This document shows, piece by piece, positions 9,919 to 18,486 of a DNA stretch of 64,000 nt. The stretch is taken from positions 4,216,001 to 4,280,000 of the forward strand of contig NZ_CP027657.1 of assembly GCF_003008615.1 (NCBI RefSeq), written 5' to 3'. Source of the stretch: Pseudomonas mendocina. Lineage in GTDB: Bacteria; Pseudomonadota; Gammaproteobacteria; Pseudomonadales; Pseudomonadaceae. The first letter of the stretch is position 1; every line of letters starts with the position of its first letter. The translations under genes and the position numbers were made by a program. The notes under the pieces are model-generated. The model saw only the letters and a list, made by a program, of their open reading frames with translations. It ran no database searches and was not told where the DNA came from.

Positions 9919-11970
9919 TTACAGCTTCATGTTCACCGACAGGTACGCAGAGCGACCCGGTGCGGGTGAGAACATCGGTTGTTCGTCGCCAGCGGCCCAG
10001 AAGAAATTGTCGAACCACACGTATTCGTAATCGCGATCCGTCAGGTTCTTCAGCTGCAGGTCGAGGCTGGTGGTGGCCGACAGCTGATAACGCACGTTGG
10101 CATCCAGCACCGCGAAGCCGCCGTACTTGCCTTGTTCGTTCAACTCGTCGATGTAGTAGTCGCCCTGTGCACGGGCTGACAGGCCGAAGCGCCAGGCGTC
10201 GTTGAACTGATAATCGACCCCTGCATTGCTGATGTAGCGCGGCGTAGAGAACACCTCCTTGCCGGACAGCGACTGCCCGCCTGCGGTAAAGGCGCTGACC
10301 ACCTTGGCCTCCTGAATGGCGTGCGAGCCCCACAGCGTCCACTGGTCGTTCAACTGCGCAGTGAGCTGCATGTCTATGCCGCGTCGGCGGGTTTCACCCA
10401 GGCCGACGGTGGTGCCGGTGCTCGGCATGTTGGCCACTTCGTCGGTGGCGTCCTGTTGCCAGACGGCGATGCGTGCCTCGGAGCCGGTGAACGGCTTGAA
10501 CTTCACGCCCACCTCCTTGCCGGTGTTGATCGAAGGCCGGTACGAAGCCTGGCCGGCCGTCATGTAGGCCGGTGCAGTGGAGCCGGTGAGGATCTGGAAG
10601 GTACGGCCCCAGTTGGCATAGACGTTCACATCCGGCGTGACGCTGTAGACCACGCTGAGCTTGGGCTGCTTGATCCAGCCGTAGTCCTGCAGTTCGGCTT
10701 TCTCGCCACCCATCAGCTCGGTGTTGCCGGAGAACTTGTCCACCCGGTAAGCCGGGATGATCTTCAACTGCTCGATGGGTTGGATGATCGCCTGGGCATA
10801 GACGCCGGTGTTGTACAGCGTGTATCGGTCGTCGTTCTGCGTGCGCGCTGGTGGTGTGTCGAAATCGGTGGGAATTCCGAAGTTGTAGCGGTAGCGGCGG
10901 TATTCGTTGTGCTGCTGTTCGTAGTTGATGCCACCGTCGAGGGTGAGCATGTCGTGGGCACGCCAGGTCAGGTTGCTCAGCACGCCGGTCTGGCGTTCCT
11001 GCCACTGGCGACGCTGGCGCGGCGCGTTGCCGACCGGGTAGCTGGTGAAGGTCACGGTACGGTCATCGTCGTAGCTGTTGTAGTACAGCTTGTTGCTCAG
11101 GTTCAGGTCATCGCTGAGCTGGAAGTCGGCATGCGCGCTGAGGTGTTTCATGTCGCGGTCGTCACCGTCGTTGGCGTTCTTCGTCGGCGACTGTTTGCGA
11201 CTGGCGGCCAGCTCCCGCGCGGTGAGGAAACCGGCTTCCTCTGCCTGATGGTGGTAGAGGCGGGCGATCACGCCGAGCTTCATGGTCTGCTCGTCATCGG
11301 TGACGAACCATTTGCCGCCGAGGGAATACTTGTTGGAGTCGCTGTGGTCGCGGAAACCGTCGGAGTCCTGCTTGGCCATGAAGTAGTTCTGCGCGAAGTT
11401 GCCTTCCTCGTGACCGACTGCCAGCTGGAATTCGCGGGTATTGAAGCTGCCGTAGGTCACGCGACCGTCGGTGTAGTTGCCGCCCTGGCGGGTGACGAAA
11501 TTGATGTTGCCGCCAATGTTGTGCAGGCCGTAGCGCGGGTCGTTGGTACCCCGCACCACCTCGATGTAATCCAGCTCCAGCGGGAAGACCATGTCGATGA
11601 AGCGCTGATTGCCGCTGTTGACGTTGCTCGGCACGCCGTCGATCAGTGTCTTGATGCCGTTGATGTAACCCTCTCCGTTGAAGGCGCGGAAGGTCACCTT
11701 GCCGGACTCGGCGCCCATGCGCGTTTCGGTCAGCTGGATGCCGGGCATCTGACCCACCAGTTCCCAGCTGTTCATCACGTTCTTATCTTCGATCTTGTCG
11801 CTGCCCATGATGTCGACCGAGGTGAGGATGCTGTCGGTGCGCAACGTGCCGCCCTGATCGGGCGTGATGTACACCTCGCCGAGCGAGACGGTGGAGTTGC
11901 CGGATGCGGCGTGCAGGTCGGGCGTGATCAGGGCAGTGAGAACGGCGAGAGAGGCCGAGGTAGCTTTCAT
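9919..11970 (-). CDS. TonB-dependent outer-membrane receptor, probably zinc-regulated
   Basis: A 683-residue outer-membrane receptor. Signal peptide at about 1-21; plug domain with LVGQMPGIQLTETR, IDGVPSN, EVVRGTNDPRYG and GGNINFVTR; then a 22-strand barrel ending in an aromatic-containing C-terminal strand (YLSVNMKL). The start at 11970 is preferred over 12012 because AGGAA lies 5 bases upstream and the signal peptide begins there. A 15-bp palindrome at 12091-12105, about 120 bp upstream, matches the Zur operator consensus in 14 of 15 positions, so a role in zinc (or zinc-complex) uptake is inferred. The barrel type resembles FecA/ferric-citrate receptors, so another metal chelate is possible. 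Confidence 0.85.
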   Translation of the reverse strand: MKATSASLAVLTALITPDLHAASGNSTVSLGEVYITPDQGGTLRTDSILTSVDIMGSDKIEDKNVMNSWELVGQMPGIQLTETRMGAESGKVTFRAFNGEGYINGIKTLIDGVPSNVNSGNQRFIDMVFPLELDYIEVVRGTNDPRYGLHNIGGNINFVTRQGGNYTDGRVTYGSFNTREFQLAVGHEEGNFAQNYFMAKQDSDGFRDHSDSNKYSLGGKWFVTDDEQTMKLGVIARLYHHQAEEAGFLTARELAASRKQSPTKNANDGDDRDMKHLSAHADFQLSDDLNLSNKLYYNSYDDDRTVTFTSYPVGNAPRQRRQWQERQTGVLSNLTWRAHDMLTLDGGINYEQQHNEYRRYRYNFGIPTDFDTPPARTQNDDRYTLYNTGVYAQAIIQPIEQLKIIPAYRVDKFSGNTELMGGEKAELQDYGWIKQPKLSVVYSVTPDVNVYANWGRTFQILTGSTAPAYMTAGQASYRPSINTGKEVGVKFKPFTGSEARIAVWQQDATDEVANMPSTGTTVGLGETRRRGIDMQLTAQLNDQWTLWGSHAIQEAKVVSAFTAGGQSLSGKEVFSTPRYISNAGVDYQFNDAWRFGLSARAQGDYYIDELNEQGKYGGFAVLDANVRYQLSATTSLDLQLKNLTDRDYEYVWFDNFFWAAGDEQPMFSPAPGRSAYLSVNMKL

Positions 11971-12090
11971 GGGTATTCCTGGTAGGTCGTGCGTGAGCGG
12001 CGAGGACTTCACGGATGTGGCGATTTCTTGAGTGCGGGGTTCGGGGTTACGAGGCGCGAGCGGACATGGTCAGATCGATATCGTTAAAGA

Positions 12091-12105
12091 TGTTATATCA
12101 TAACA
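12091..12105. promoter_or_regulatory. Putative Zur operator
   Basis: TGTTATATCATAACA: six-base perfect arms around three bases, one mismatch from the gammaproteobacterial Zur core TGTTATANTATAACA. It lies upstream of the TonB receptor and 153 bp before the divergent hydrolase start, in an otherwise AT-rich patch that also holds a TATGAT -10-like hexamer on the minus strand. Confidence 0.6.
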
Positions 12106-12257
12106 ATATTATTTCGACTGACCAGCGCCTACAGCACGACAAGCTCTCCTGAATGCGCAGGGCAGAGCCCTCAACCGGTGACTGTCGGTTAGCCAACACT
12201 CTGCCGCGTTCGCTATCCAGTAAGATCAGCGCAAACAACAATGCACCGAGCCGACCC

Positions 12258-13166
12258 ATGCCCAGTCTTCGCAACCAACTGGTGATTGCCTTCTTGCGGG
12301 TGACCCGCCGCAAACGTATCTACAGCTCGGTGCAGGCGCTGCTCGATGGCATTCGCCAGGTCAGGCAAGCAGGGCCGGCGCAGCCGTCGGCCGGCATGAG
12401 GCGATGTCTAGACATCCGTGAACAGCGCCTGGCTGGCGTGCCGGTCTATCGTCTGGCGCCTCGTAGCCCAACCGCAAACGGCCAACACCTGCTCTACCTG
12501 CATGGCGGAGCGTACGTGCGGCCGATTACCCGGCATCACTGGCGCTTTCTGCGCGAACTGGTCGAGCTCTCGGGCCATACGATCAGTGTGCCGCTCTATC
12601 CACTGGCGCCGGAGAGCGACTGCCAGCGCACCGTTGCGACCGTCGTGCAGATCTACCAGCAACTGTGTGCCCAGGAGCGACTGACGGCGCTCGGGGTCAT
12701 GGGCGACTCGGCAGGCGGCGGTCTGGCGCTCGCACTCTGCGATGCGCTGCGTGGGCAGGGCATTGCCCTGCCGAACAGGCTGGTGCTGATCTGTCCCTGG
12801 GTCGATGTGCGCATGCAGCACGCTGCCATCGCGGGCAGCGAGCAGGGTGACCCTATGCTGGCTGCCGTCGGCCTGCGCGAGGCAGGGCGTTTGTATGCCG
12901 GTGAGCTGGGTGTGGATCACCCTCGCGTCAGCCCCATCGAGGGCGATCTCGGTGGTTTGCCCCCGCTGCTGATCTTTGCTGGCACGCGCGATATCGCGCA
13001 TCACGACGAGCTGCTGTTCGCCGAGCGCTGCCGTGCCGCCGGTGTGCAAGTGGATTCCGTGGTGGGTGCGGGGATGATTCACGTCTGGCCAATCCTGCCG
13101 ATTCCCGAGGGGCGCCAGGCACTGGCAGAAATCGTTCGATATCTCGACAACTCCAGCCGAGATTGA
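12258..13166 (+). CDS. Alpha/beta hydrolase, hormone-sensitive-lipase family
   Basis: A 302-residue carboxylesterase of the HSL (GDXG) family. HGGA at 82-85 is the oxyanion-hole motif, GDSAGGG at 149-155 the nucleophile elbow with Ser151, Asp245 (GTRD) and His275 (IHVW) complete the triad. No signal peptide is clear; the first 20 residues are basic and could associate with membrane. The ATG at 12258 is preferred to 12153 since the latter would run across the divergent promoter. Substrate unknown; acts on short acyl esters in known relatives. Confidence 0.85.
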   Translation: MPSLRNQLVIAFLRVTRRKRIYSSVQALLDGIRQVRQAGPAQPSAGMRRCLDIREQRLAGVPVYRLAPRSPTANGQHLLYLHGGAYVRPITRHHWRFLRELVELSGHTISVPLYPLAPESDCQRTVATVVQIYQQLCAQERLTALGVMGDSAGGGLALALCDALRGQGIALPNRLVLICPWVDVRMQHAAIAGSEQGDPMLAAVGLREAGRLYAGELGVDHPRVSPIEGDLGGLPPLLIFAGTRDIAHHDELLFAERCRAAGVQVDSVVGAGMIHVWPILPIPEGRQALAEIVRYLDNSSRD

Positions 13167-13284
13167 TCGACGTTTCATGTCCTGACGAAACACACCCACG
13201 GTGATCACGAACGATTAGACGCCGGCCCACTAATGGCGTATCAATATCAGGCGATTTCCGCGTTTCTACCCAAGCAGAATTGAT

Positions 13285-14988
13285 ATGCAGCCCCTGTGTT
13301 CGGTCTATGCGCCCGCCGGCGTCAACGATGAGCGGCTCGACGGGTTCGTGCGTCTGGTCGGTCGGTATTTCGACTCGGCCGTGATGCTGGTTTTCAGCGT
13401 AGGGAGTGCGCGACGTATCTGGGCCAGTTCTGGTCTGAGTGATGAGCAATTGGCGCAGATCATCGAGGCAGATGATGTGGCCAACGACGGCGCTCATCAT
13501 CTGCCTGGCATGCGCTCCAGGGTAACCTGGCCATTGCTGACGCAAGAGGGCGACAGGCTCGGCGCCCTGTATTTGCTCGGCGAGCAACCGCGCGAACTCG
13601 ATGCTCACCAGCGCGAAGCCCTGCAGGATTTCGCCGCCCTGGCGCTCGACCTGCTGGCGCGGGAGATTGACGAAACCCGACAACACCATGAAATCGCCGC
13701 CCTGCGCGACAGCGAGCGACGCATGGCGCTGGCCATCGCCGGCAGCGGCACCGGCATCTGGGATCGTGATGTCAGCACCGGCGAGATTCACTACTCCAGC
13801 AGCTGGAAGGCGTTGTTGGGCTATGCCGACCATGAAATTGGCAACCGCATCGAGGAGAGCTACACCCGCGTACACCCGGCCGATCTCGACTACGTCCGCG
13901 CGGCCATTCAGGCACACCTGGATCAGCACACTGACGCCTATGAGGTCGAGCACCGCCTGCGTTGCCGTGATGGCCAGTACAAATGGGTATGCAGCCGCGG
14001 CAAGGTGGTCGAGCGCGACAACCACGGCAAACCGCTGCGTATGGTCGGCACCACTACCGATATCACCGCCATGCGGCGTCTGTCCGAGCAAGTACAGCAG
14101 ACCGCTGCCCTGATGACCGACCTGACCAATGAAATCCCCGGCATCGTCTTCCAGTTTCGTCTGCAGACCGATGGCAGCTTCGCCTTCACCTATGTCAGCG
14201 CCGGCGCTCAGGCCATCTGCGGCCTCAGCGCCCTACAGCTGATGCAGGACGCACAGGCGCTGACGGCCATCGTCCATCCGGATGATCGGGCGGCATTCAT
14301 CGACTCCTTCCAGCTTTCAGCCGTCCAACTGACGCCTTGGCACCTGGAGTTCCGCGTGCAGGTGCCGGGGCGTGACATCGCCTGGTGCCAGGGAGAGGCT
14401 TGCCCGCGTCGCGAAGAAGACGGCAGCGTCATCTGGCACGGCTTCATGACCGACGTGACCGCACGCAAGCAGATCGAGGCCGAGTTGCAGGCCTTCGCCA
14501 CCACCGATTTCCTGACCCAGCTCGCCAACCGCCGGCACTTCATGCGTCAGCTCGAAGCCGAGCTCGCGCGCTTGCAGCGCAGCTCCGAGCAGAGCGCGGC
14601 GATCCTGATGTTCGACCTGGACTACTTCAAGGCCATCAACGATCGTTGGGGGCACAATGTCGGCGATCAGGCCCTGCGCCACTTCGCGGCGATTCTCTGC
14701 AGCCAGTTGCGCAAGAGCGATACGGCCGGGCGCCTGGGCGGTGAGGAGTTCGCCGTGGTGCTCAGCGAGGCGAATCTGGACAAGGCCATGCACTTCGCTA
14801 CCCGCATCCAGAGCGAACTGGCCAAGGCGCCGATCCTGCATGCCGGTGAACAGATCTACCTGGCCGTCAGCGTCGGTATCTCATCGCTCAATGCCAGCGA
14901 CGCCAGCGTCGAGGCCGCGTTGTCGCGCAGCGATATCGCCCTGTACTGCGCCAAGCGCGGCGGGCGCAATCGCATCGAGCACCACTGA
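13285..14988 (+). CDS. Diguanylate cyclase with GAF-like, PAS and GGDEF domains
   Basis: A 567-residue soluble signalling protein that should make cyclic di-GMP from two GTP. Order: GAF-like sensor (about 15-130), coiled linker, PAS/PAC (about 145-275, PAC end VGTTTDITAMRR), second PAS/PAC (about 285-400, ending FMTDVTARKQIEAEL), GGDEF (about 405-565). The catalytic motif is GGEEF at 485-489 and the product-inhibition I-site RKSD is at 476-479, five residues before it, so the enzyme looks active and feedback-inhibited. No EAL domain and no membrane helix. ATG at 13285 has no strong Shine-Dalgarno. Its signal is unknown. Confidence 0.9.
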   Translation: MQPLCSVYAPAGVNDERLDGFVRLVGRYFDSAVMLVFSVGSARRIWASSGLSDEQLAQIIEADDVANDGAHHLPGMRSRVTWPLLTQEGDRLGALYLLGEQPRELDAHQREALQDFAALALDLLAREIDETRQHHEIAALRDSERRMALAIAGSGTGIWDRDVSTGEIHYSSSWKALLGYADHEIGNRIEESYTRVHPADLDYVRAAIQAHLDQHTDAYEVEHRLRCRDGQYKWVCSRGKVVERDNHGKPLRMVGTTTDITAMRRLSEQVQQTAALMTDLTNEIPGIVFQFRLQTDGSFAFTYVSAGAQAICGLSALQLMQDAQALTAIVHPDDRAAFIDSFQLSAVQLTPWHLEFRVQVPGRDIAWCQGEACPRREEDGSVIWHGFMTDVTARKQIEAELQAFATTDFLTQLANRRHFMRQLEAELARLQRSSEQSAAILMFDLDYFKAINDRWGHNVGDQALRHFAAILCSQLRKSDTAGRLGGEEFAVVLSEANLDKAMHFATRIQSELAKAPILHAGEQIYLAVSVGISSLNASDASVEAALSRSDIALYCAKRGGRNRIEHH

Positions 14989-14995
14989 CAACTGA

Positions 14996-15283
14996 TCAGC
15001 GCGGCTTGCAGCGCTCCAGCTCGGCCTGGCTGTTCAGCTCAGTGGTGATGCCCAGACGATAACGGCAGTAGGCGATCACCTCGTCGCGCTCCTCGGGCGT
15101 CAGGCGTTCCAGCGGCTTGTCGTCGGCGTCATTGGCGAACAGGTTGCGAAACTCGACCTGCAAGGTGGGCGCCTTCTTGATGAAGAACACCCGGTTGATA
15201 TCGGCATCGTCCAGGGCGTCGTAGTACCCCACGAAGACGATGGCGAGCAGGGCGATGGCGAGCACGGCGGCAAGGGTCTTCAT
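14996..15283 (-). CDS. Small membrane-anchored protein, candidate amidase immunity protein
   Basis: A 95-residue protein: one hydrophobic helix (about 3-20) and a charged region that would lie in the periplasm, with two cysteines (CRY and ERCKPR) that could pair. The start ATG overlaps the stop of the amidase gene by four bases (ATGA), so translation is coupled. Its place right after a peptidoglycan amidase lacking a signal peptide and a PAAR protein suggests that it protects the periplasm from the amidase. I recognise no named family; the immunity role is inference from context. Confidence 0.65.
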   Translation of the reverse strand: MKTLAAVLAIALLAIVFVGYYDALDDADINRVFFIKKAPTLQVEFRNLFANDADDKPLERLTPEERDEVIAYCRYRLGITTELNSQAELERCKPR

Positions 15284-15996
15284 GAGCTGGGCGGCACCTG
15301 CAAACCACTGCCGGTACGGATCTGCTGCACCAGCTCCATGCCGACGTTGCCGGGGCAGACCTTGCCGTCGTTCTGCTGCTTGGGATACTCGCGATGACCG
15401 CCGAAATGGCGGATTTCGAACACGCTTCTCAGCGCGGCGAGCAAGTCGAGCACCCCCTGGCGCTGCGCTGCAGGAATGGCATTGGTGGTGTTGTAGCCGA
15501 AGGATTCCTGCAATTGTCGGCCGATGGCGACGATGCCACCGCCTTCCTCGGCCGTGGTCAGGTTGTTGAGCATCACGATGCCGATCACGCCAGTGTTGAA
15601 GTTGCTCACGTTCGAACCTTTCAGGCGAATGTCGCGGCCTTCGTAAACGATGCCCGAGCAATCGACGCCGTAGTGATAGCCGATGTCGTCATAGCCCTGG
15701 CCCATGTGCTTGCTCTGGGTTTCCAGCATCTGATCGGCGCCGCTGCTGCAGGCATAACTGCGGCCGGCGTGGTGAAGGGCGACCATGCTGTAGTCCCAGT
15801 CGCTATCCTCGGCCCGACCTTTCACCGCACCCCATTGCGAGCGCTCGATGAATTGGTGGTTCATCTCACGCACCTTGCGGATGATCGCTTCGCGCGTCGC
15901 CGCACGGTCGTTGACGGTAATCGCCACCGGTGCCTGCGGTTGGCCCGGCTGCACCTGTTGCGCCGGTGCCGTGGTTTCGAATGCCGTGCCTCCCAT
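15280..15996 (-). CDS. Peptidoglycan amidase (PGRP/amidase_2 fold), putative T6SS effector
   Basis: A 238-residue protein with a zinc amidase fold: the ligands and catalytic set appear as His75/His76 (ALHHAG), Tyr107-His108 (GYHYGV), His201 (GGHREY) and Cys214 (KVCPG), the pattern of N-acetylmuramoyl-L-alanine amidases related to peptidoglycan recognition proteins. There is no signal peptide; the proline/glutamine-rich first 25 residues look like a linker. It starts one base after the PAAR gene stop and overlaps the small membrane protein, so it is probably delivered by a type VI tip and cleaves the stem peptide from murein in a target cell. The delivery route is inference. Confidence 0.8.
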   Translation of the reverse strand: MGGTAFETTAPAQQVQPGQPQAPVAITVNDRAATREAIIRKVREMNHQFIERSQWGAVKGRAEDSDWDYSMVALHHAGRSYACSSGADQMLETQSKHMGQGYDDIGYHYGVDCSGIVYEGRDIRLKGSNVSNFNTGVIGIVMLNNLTTAEEGGGIVAIGRQLQESFGYNTTNAIPAAQRQGVLDLLAALRSVFEIRHFGGHREYPKQQNDGKVCPGNVGMELVQQIRTGSGLQVPPSS

Positions 15997-15997
15997 C

Positions 15998-16537
15998 TCA
16001 GGCGCCCTCCTGGAATTCGGTCAACTGGCGAGCAGGGGACTGGAAGTACACGTGGATGGAGATCTGATCGCTCTCGCTGTTGGCCCGCACCGTGGCGATG
16101 CCAGCGGCATCGGTGGTGCCGTATTGCTGTCGACCATTGACCGTGGCGGCGAAGCTGCGATTGGCCAGCGGTGCGCCGGTTTCGCTATCGGTGATGGCGA
16201 AGCTGCGGGCGTAGGACATGGCGATATCCAGCGGCGCTGGCGCAACGAAGGGCGCAGCCGCGTGACTATCTCCGATCAGCACGCTGCCAGAGCCGGCGAT
16301 CACCGTATTGCCATGGGCTCCGACGCTGCCGACGGTCGCGGCCGGACGGCCATTGATCAGCACGGTAGAAGCGAGTGCACCAACCAGCGGGCTGCCGCAG
16401 GCGCTTGGATCACCCTGGCGGGCGGCGGGCAGGCTGTCGAACAGCACATCGCCCGAGCCGGCCGCGACGGGGTTTACGCCGTGGCCCGGCACGGGGCAAC
16501 TGGTGGGGTCGGAAAGACGGGCAGCAGGCTTGGCCAT
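15998..16537 (-). CDS. PAAR-domain protein with C-terminal extension
   Basis: A 179-residue protein. Residues 1-100 form a PAAR repeat domain: AKPAARLSDPTSCPVPGHG, then GSGDVLFDSLPAARQGD and GSVLIGDSHAA are family patterns of the sharp cap that sits on the VgrG spike of type VI secretion. Residues 105-179 form a predicted beta-sandwich-like extension (GAPLANRSFAATVNGRQ, TDAAGIATV) that may hold the downstream amidase. No vgrG, hcp or other secretion genes are in the window, so this is an orphan cassette that would rely on a machine encoded elsewhere. Confidence 0.85.
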   Translation of the reverse strand: MAKPAARLSDPTSCPVPGHGVNPVAAGSGDVLFDSLPAARQGDPSACGSPLVGALASTVLINGRPAATVGSVGAHGNTVIAGSGSVLIGDSHAAAPFVAPAPLDIAMSYARSFAITDSETGAPLANRSFAATVNGRQQYGTTDAAGIATVRANSESDQISIHVYFQSPARQLTEFQEGA

Positions 16538-16701
16538 ACGAGTTCCCTTCGTAGTCGGTGAGTGGCGGGTAAAAAGACCCTAGCAAGGCAGGCAAGTTCT
16601 ATCGACCCGCCATCCCGCGGAATTCGACCCGTTTAACATTTTCGCCTGCGCAGGCTGCCGGTCGTCGGGTGCTCACGCTGGGCGGCGCGCATCAGCTGCG
16701 T

Positions 16702-17262
16702 TCATGCGGCCAACAGCGCCTGGCTGATCGCCGCGTTGAAGGCCGGAATATCGTCCGGGGTGCGCGAGGTGATCAGCGTCCAGTTCTGCCCAGGGCAGAC
16801 CTGCACCTCGGCGTCCACCCAGCTTGCGCCGGCGTTGGCCAGATCCAGTCGTACGCTGGCGTAAGAGGTCATCACCTTGCCCGGCGCCACGCCGGCATCG
16901 ATCAGCAGCCAGGGGCCGTGGCAGATCGCTGCGACCGTCTTGCCGGCGTCACGAAATTCCTGCACCAGACGCTGCGCGTCTTCGTCCTGGCGCAGGGTGT
17001 CGGCATTCACCGTACCGCCGGGGATCACCAGCAGGTCGTAGTTCGCAGCGCTGAGCCCCTTGAGCGGGGTGTCGGACTGCACGGTAACGTCCTTCTCGCT
17101 GTCCTTGATCCAGGTCTCGGCTGCGCCACCCTTGATGCTGGCGTGGGTCACGCTGGCGCCCTGATCCTTCAGCGACTGCATCGGTTCGAGCAGTTCATCG
17201 CGCTCGATGCCGCTGTTGGCGGTGATGAACAGCACTTTCTTGCCTTGCAGATTCGAACTCAT
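16702..17262 (-). CDS. DJ-1/PfpI family protein
   Basis: A 186-residue class I glutamine-amidotransferase-like protein. AICHGPWLL holds the nucleophilic cysteine on the elbow, and VIPGGTVNADTLRQD is typical of the PfpI/YhbO branch, whose members act as deglycases or chaperone/protease-like stress proteins. The start at 17262 is supported by GGAGG five bases upstream; the ORF runs 20 codons further but without a site. It stands alone between the PAAR cassette and a LysR gene. Confidence 0.88.
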   Translation of the reverse strand: MSSNLQGKKVLFITANSGIERDELLEPMQSLKDQGASVTHASIKGGAAETWIKDSEKDVTVQSDTPLKGLSAANYDLLVIPGGTVNADTLRQDEDAQRLVQEFRDAGKTVAAICHGPWLLIDAGVAPGKVMTSYASVRLDLANAGASWVDAEVQVCPGQNWTLITSRTPDDIPAFNAAISQALLAA

Positions 17263-17390
17263 GAATACCTCCCGGATGCGCCGCATGGACGCAGTGAGTG
17301 GCCGCGTTGACGAACGCGGCATGCATCAGGGTTGAGACATGTGAAGCGCAGAAGTTCGAATTGATTGGTCGATGGGCGAGGGTTCTGGTG

Positions 17391-18293
17391 TTAGTGACCG
17401 CGGCCTTCCAGTTCGGCAAACAGCCAGTCCTGAAAGCTGCGTATCTTCGGCAGCTCCGCCCGTGAGCGCAGCAGGTTAAAGGTGTAGCCCTGCACCTTGG
17501 GCCCGGTCATGCCAAGCGGTGCAATCAACTGCCCGCTGGCCAGCTCACGCTGCGCGAGCAGCAGGCTTTCGAGGCAGATGCCCAGGCCGTCGACGGCGGC
17601 GCTGATGGCCATGAACGAGCGGTCGAAGCGCGGCCCGCGCGAGATATCCAGGGGAACCTTGCGATGCTGGCGCATCCAGTCGCGCCAGCTGACCAGGCAC
17701 ACCTCGCTGTGAATCAGGGTGTGATGGCGCAAATCCTCGGGGGCGCGGATCGCCTGCGGCCCATTCGCAAGCGCGGGCGCGCAGAGCGGCACGATGGTCT
17801 CGGCGGGGAAGGGCAGCACCATGGTGCCGGCAGGCTGCAGCCGCTTCATGCCGTAGCGGATGTCGATGTCCACGCCCTGGGTCAGCAGGTCGGCAGGTGG
17901 TGGATAGGACGAGTTCAACCGCACGTCGATATCGGGTTCCAGGGCGCTGAAACGGGCCAGCCGCGGCATCAGCCACTGGGTCGCAAAACTGGGCGTCGAG
18001 TGCACGGTGAGGATGTCGCTTTTCGCAGTTCGCCCCAGCTCGCGGGTCGCCAGATCGATCTTGGCGAAGGCCGCCGAGACCTCCTCGGCGTAGAAGCGGC
18101 CAGCATCGGTCAGCACCACCGCACGGTGAACGCGGTGGAACAGACGAACGCCGAATTGCTCTTCGAGCAACTTGATCTGATGGCTTATCGCCGACGGCGT
18201 GACGAACAGCTCCTCCGCCGCGAGTGCGAAGGAAGATAGCCGCGCCGCAGCCTCGAACGCCTGAATGGCCTTGAGCGATACCCGGTTTTGCAT
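17391..18293 (-). CDS. LysR-family regulator, GcvA-like
   Basis: A 300-residue LysR protein: N-terminal winged helix (about 5-65; LKAIQAFEAAARLSSFALAAEELFVTPSAISHQIKLLE) and an effector-binding domain (about 90-295) with the GcvA-type stretches FATQWLMPRL and IDIRYG. It is divergent from the split transketolase/TRAP cluster with 193 bp between them, so it most likely activates that cluster in response to its substrate. The effector is unknown. Confidence 0.88.
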   Translation of the reverse strand: MQNRVSLKAIQAFEAAARLSSFALAAEELFVTPSAISHQIKLLEEQFGVRLFHRVHRAVVLTDAGRFYAEEVSAAFAKIDLATRELGRTAKSDILTVHSTPSFATQWLMPRLARFSALEPDIDVRLNSSYPPPADLLTQGVDIDIRYGMKRLQPAGTMVLPFPAETIVPLCAPALANGPQAIRAPEDLRHHTLIHSEVCLVSWRDWMRQHRKVPLDISRGPRFDRSFMAISAAVDGLGICLESLLLAQRELASGQLIAPLGMTGPKVQGYTFNLLRSRAELPKIRSFQDWLFAELEGRGH

Positions 18294-18486
18294 GGCTTTT
18301 TCACATGAGTTCAGTTCACCTATCTGCCTTAACTATTCGTTTGAGCTCAAAAAAGCAAGGGCATAGGCTTTCTCTCACTCGCCAAGCGTGCAGTTGAGGC
18401 GCTTGGCAGGCCTGGAGATTCACGCTCCAACCGAGACGAATGAGGCCCGGCAGCAGCAGGCGTCGGGACATATCAAGGAGAACTGC

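Noticed and set aside
10321-11985. 554-codon open frame opposite the TonB receptor
   Set aside because: Typical antisense shadow in high-GC DNA; the receptor on the other strand has clear motifs and signal peptide.
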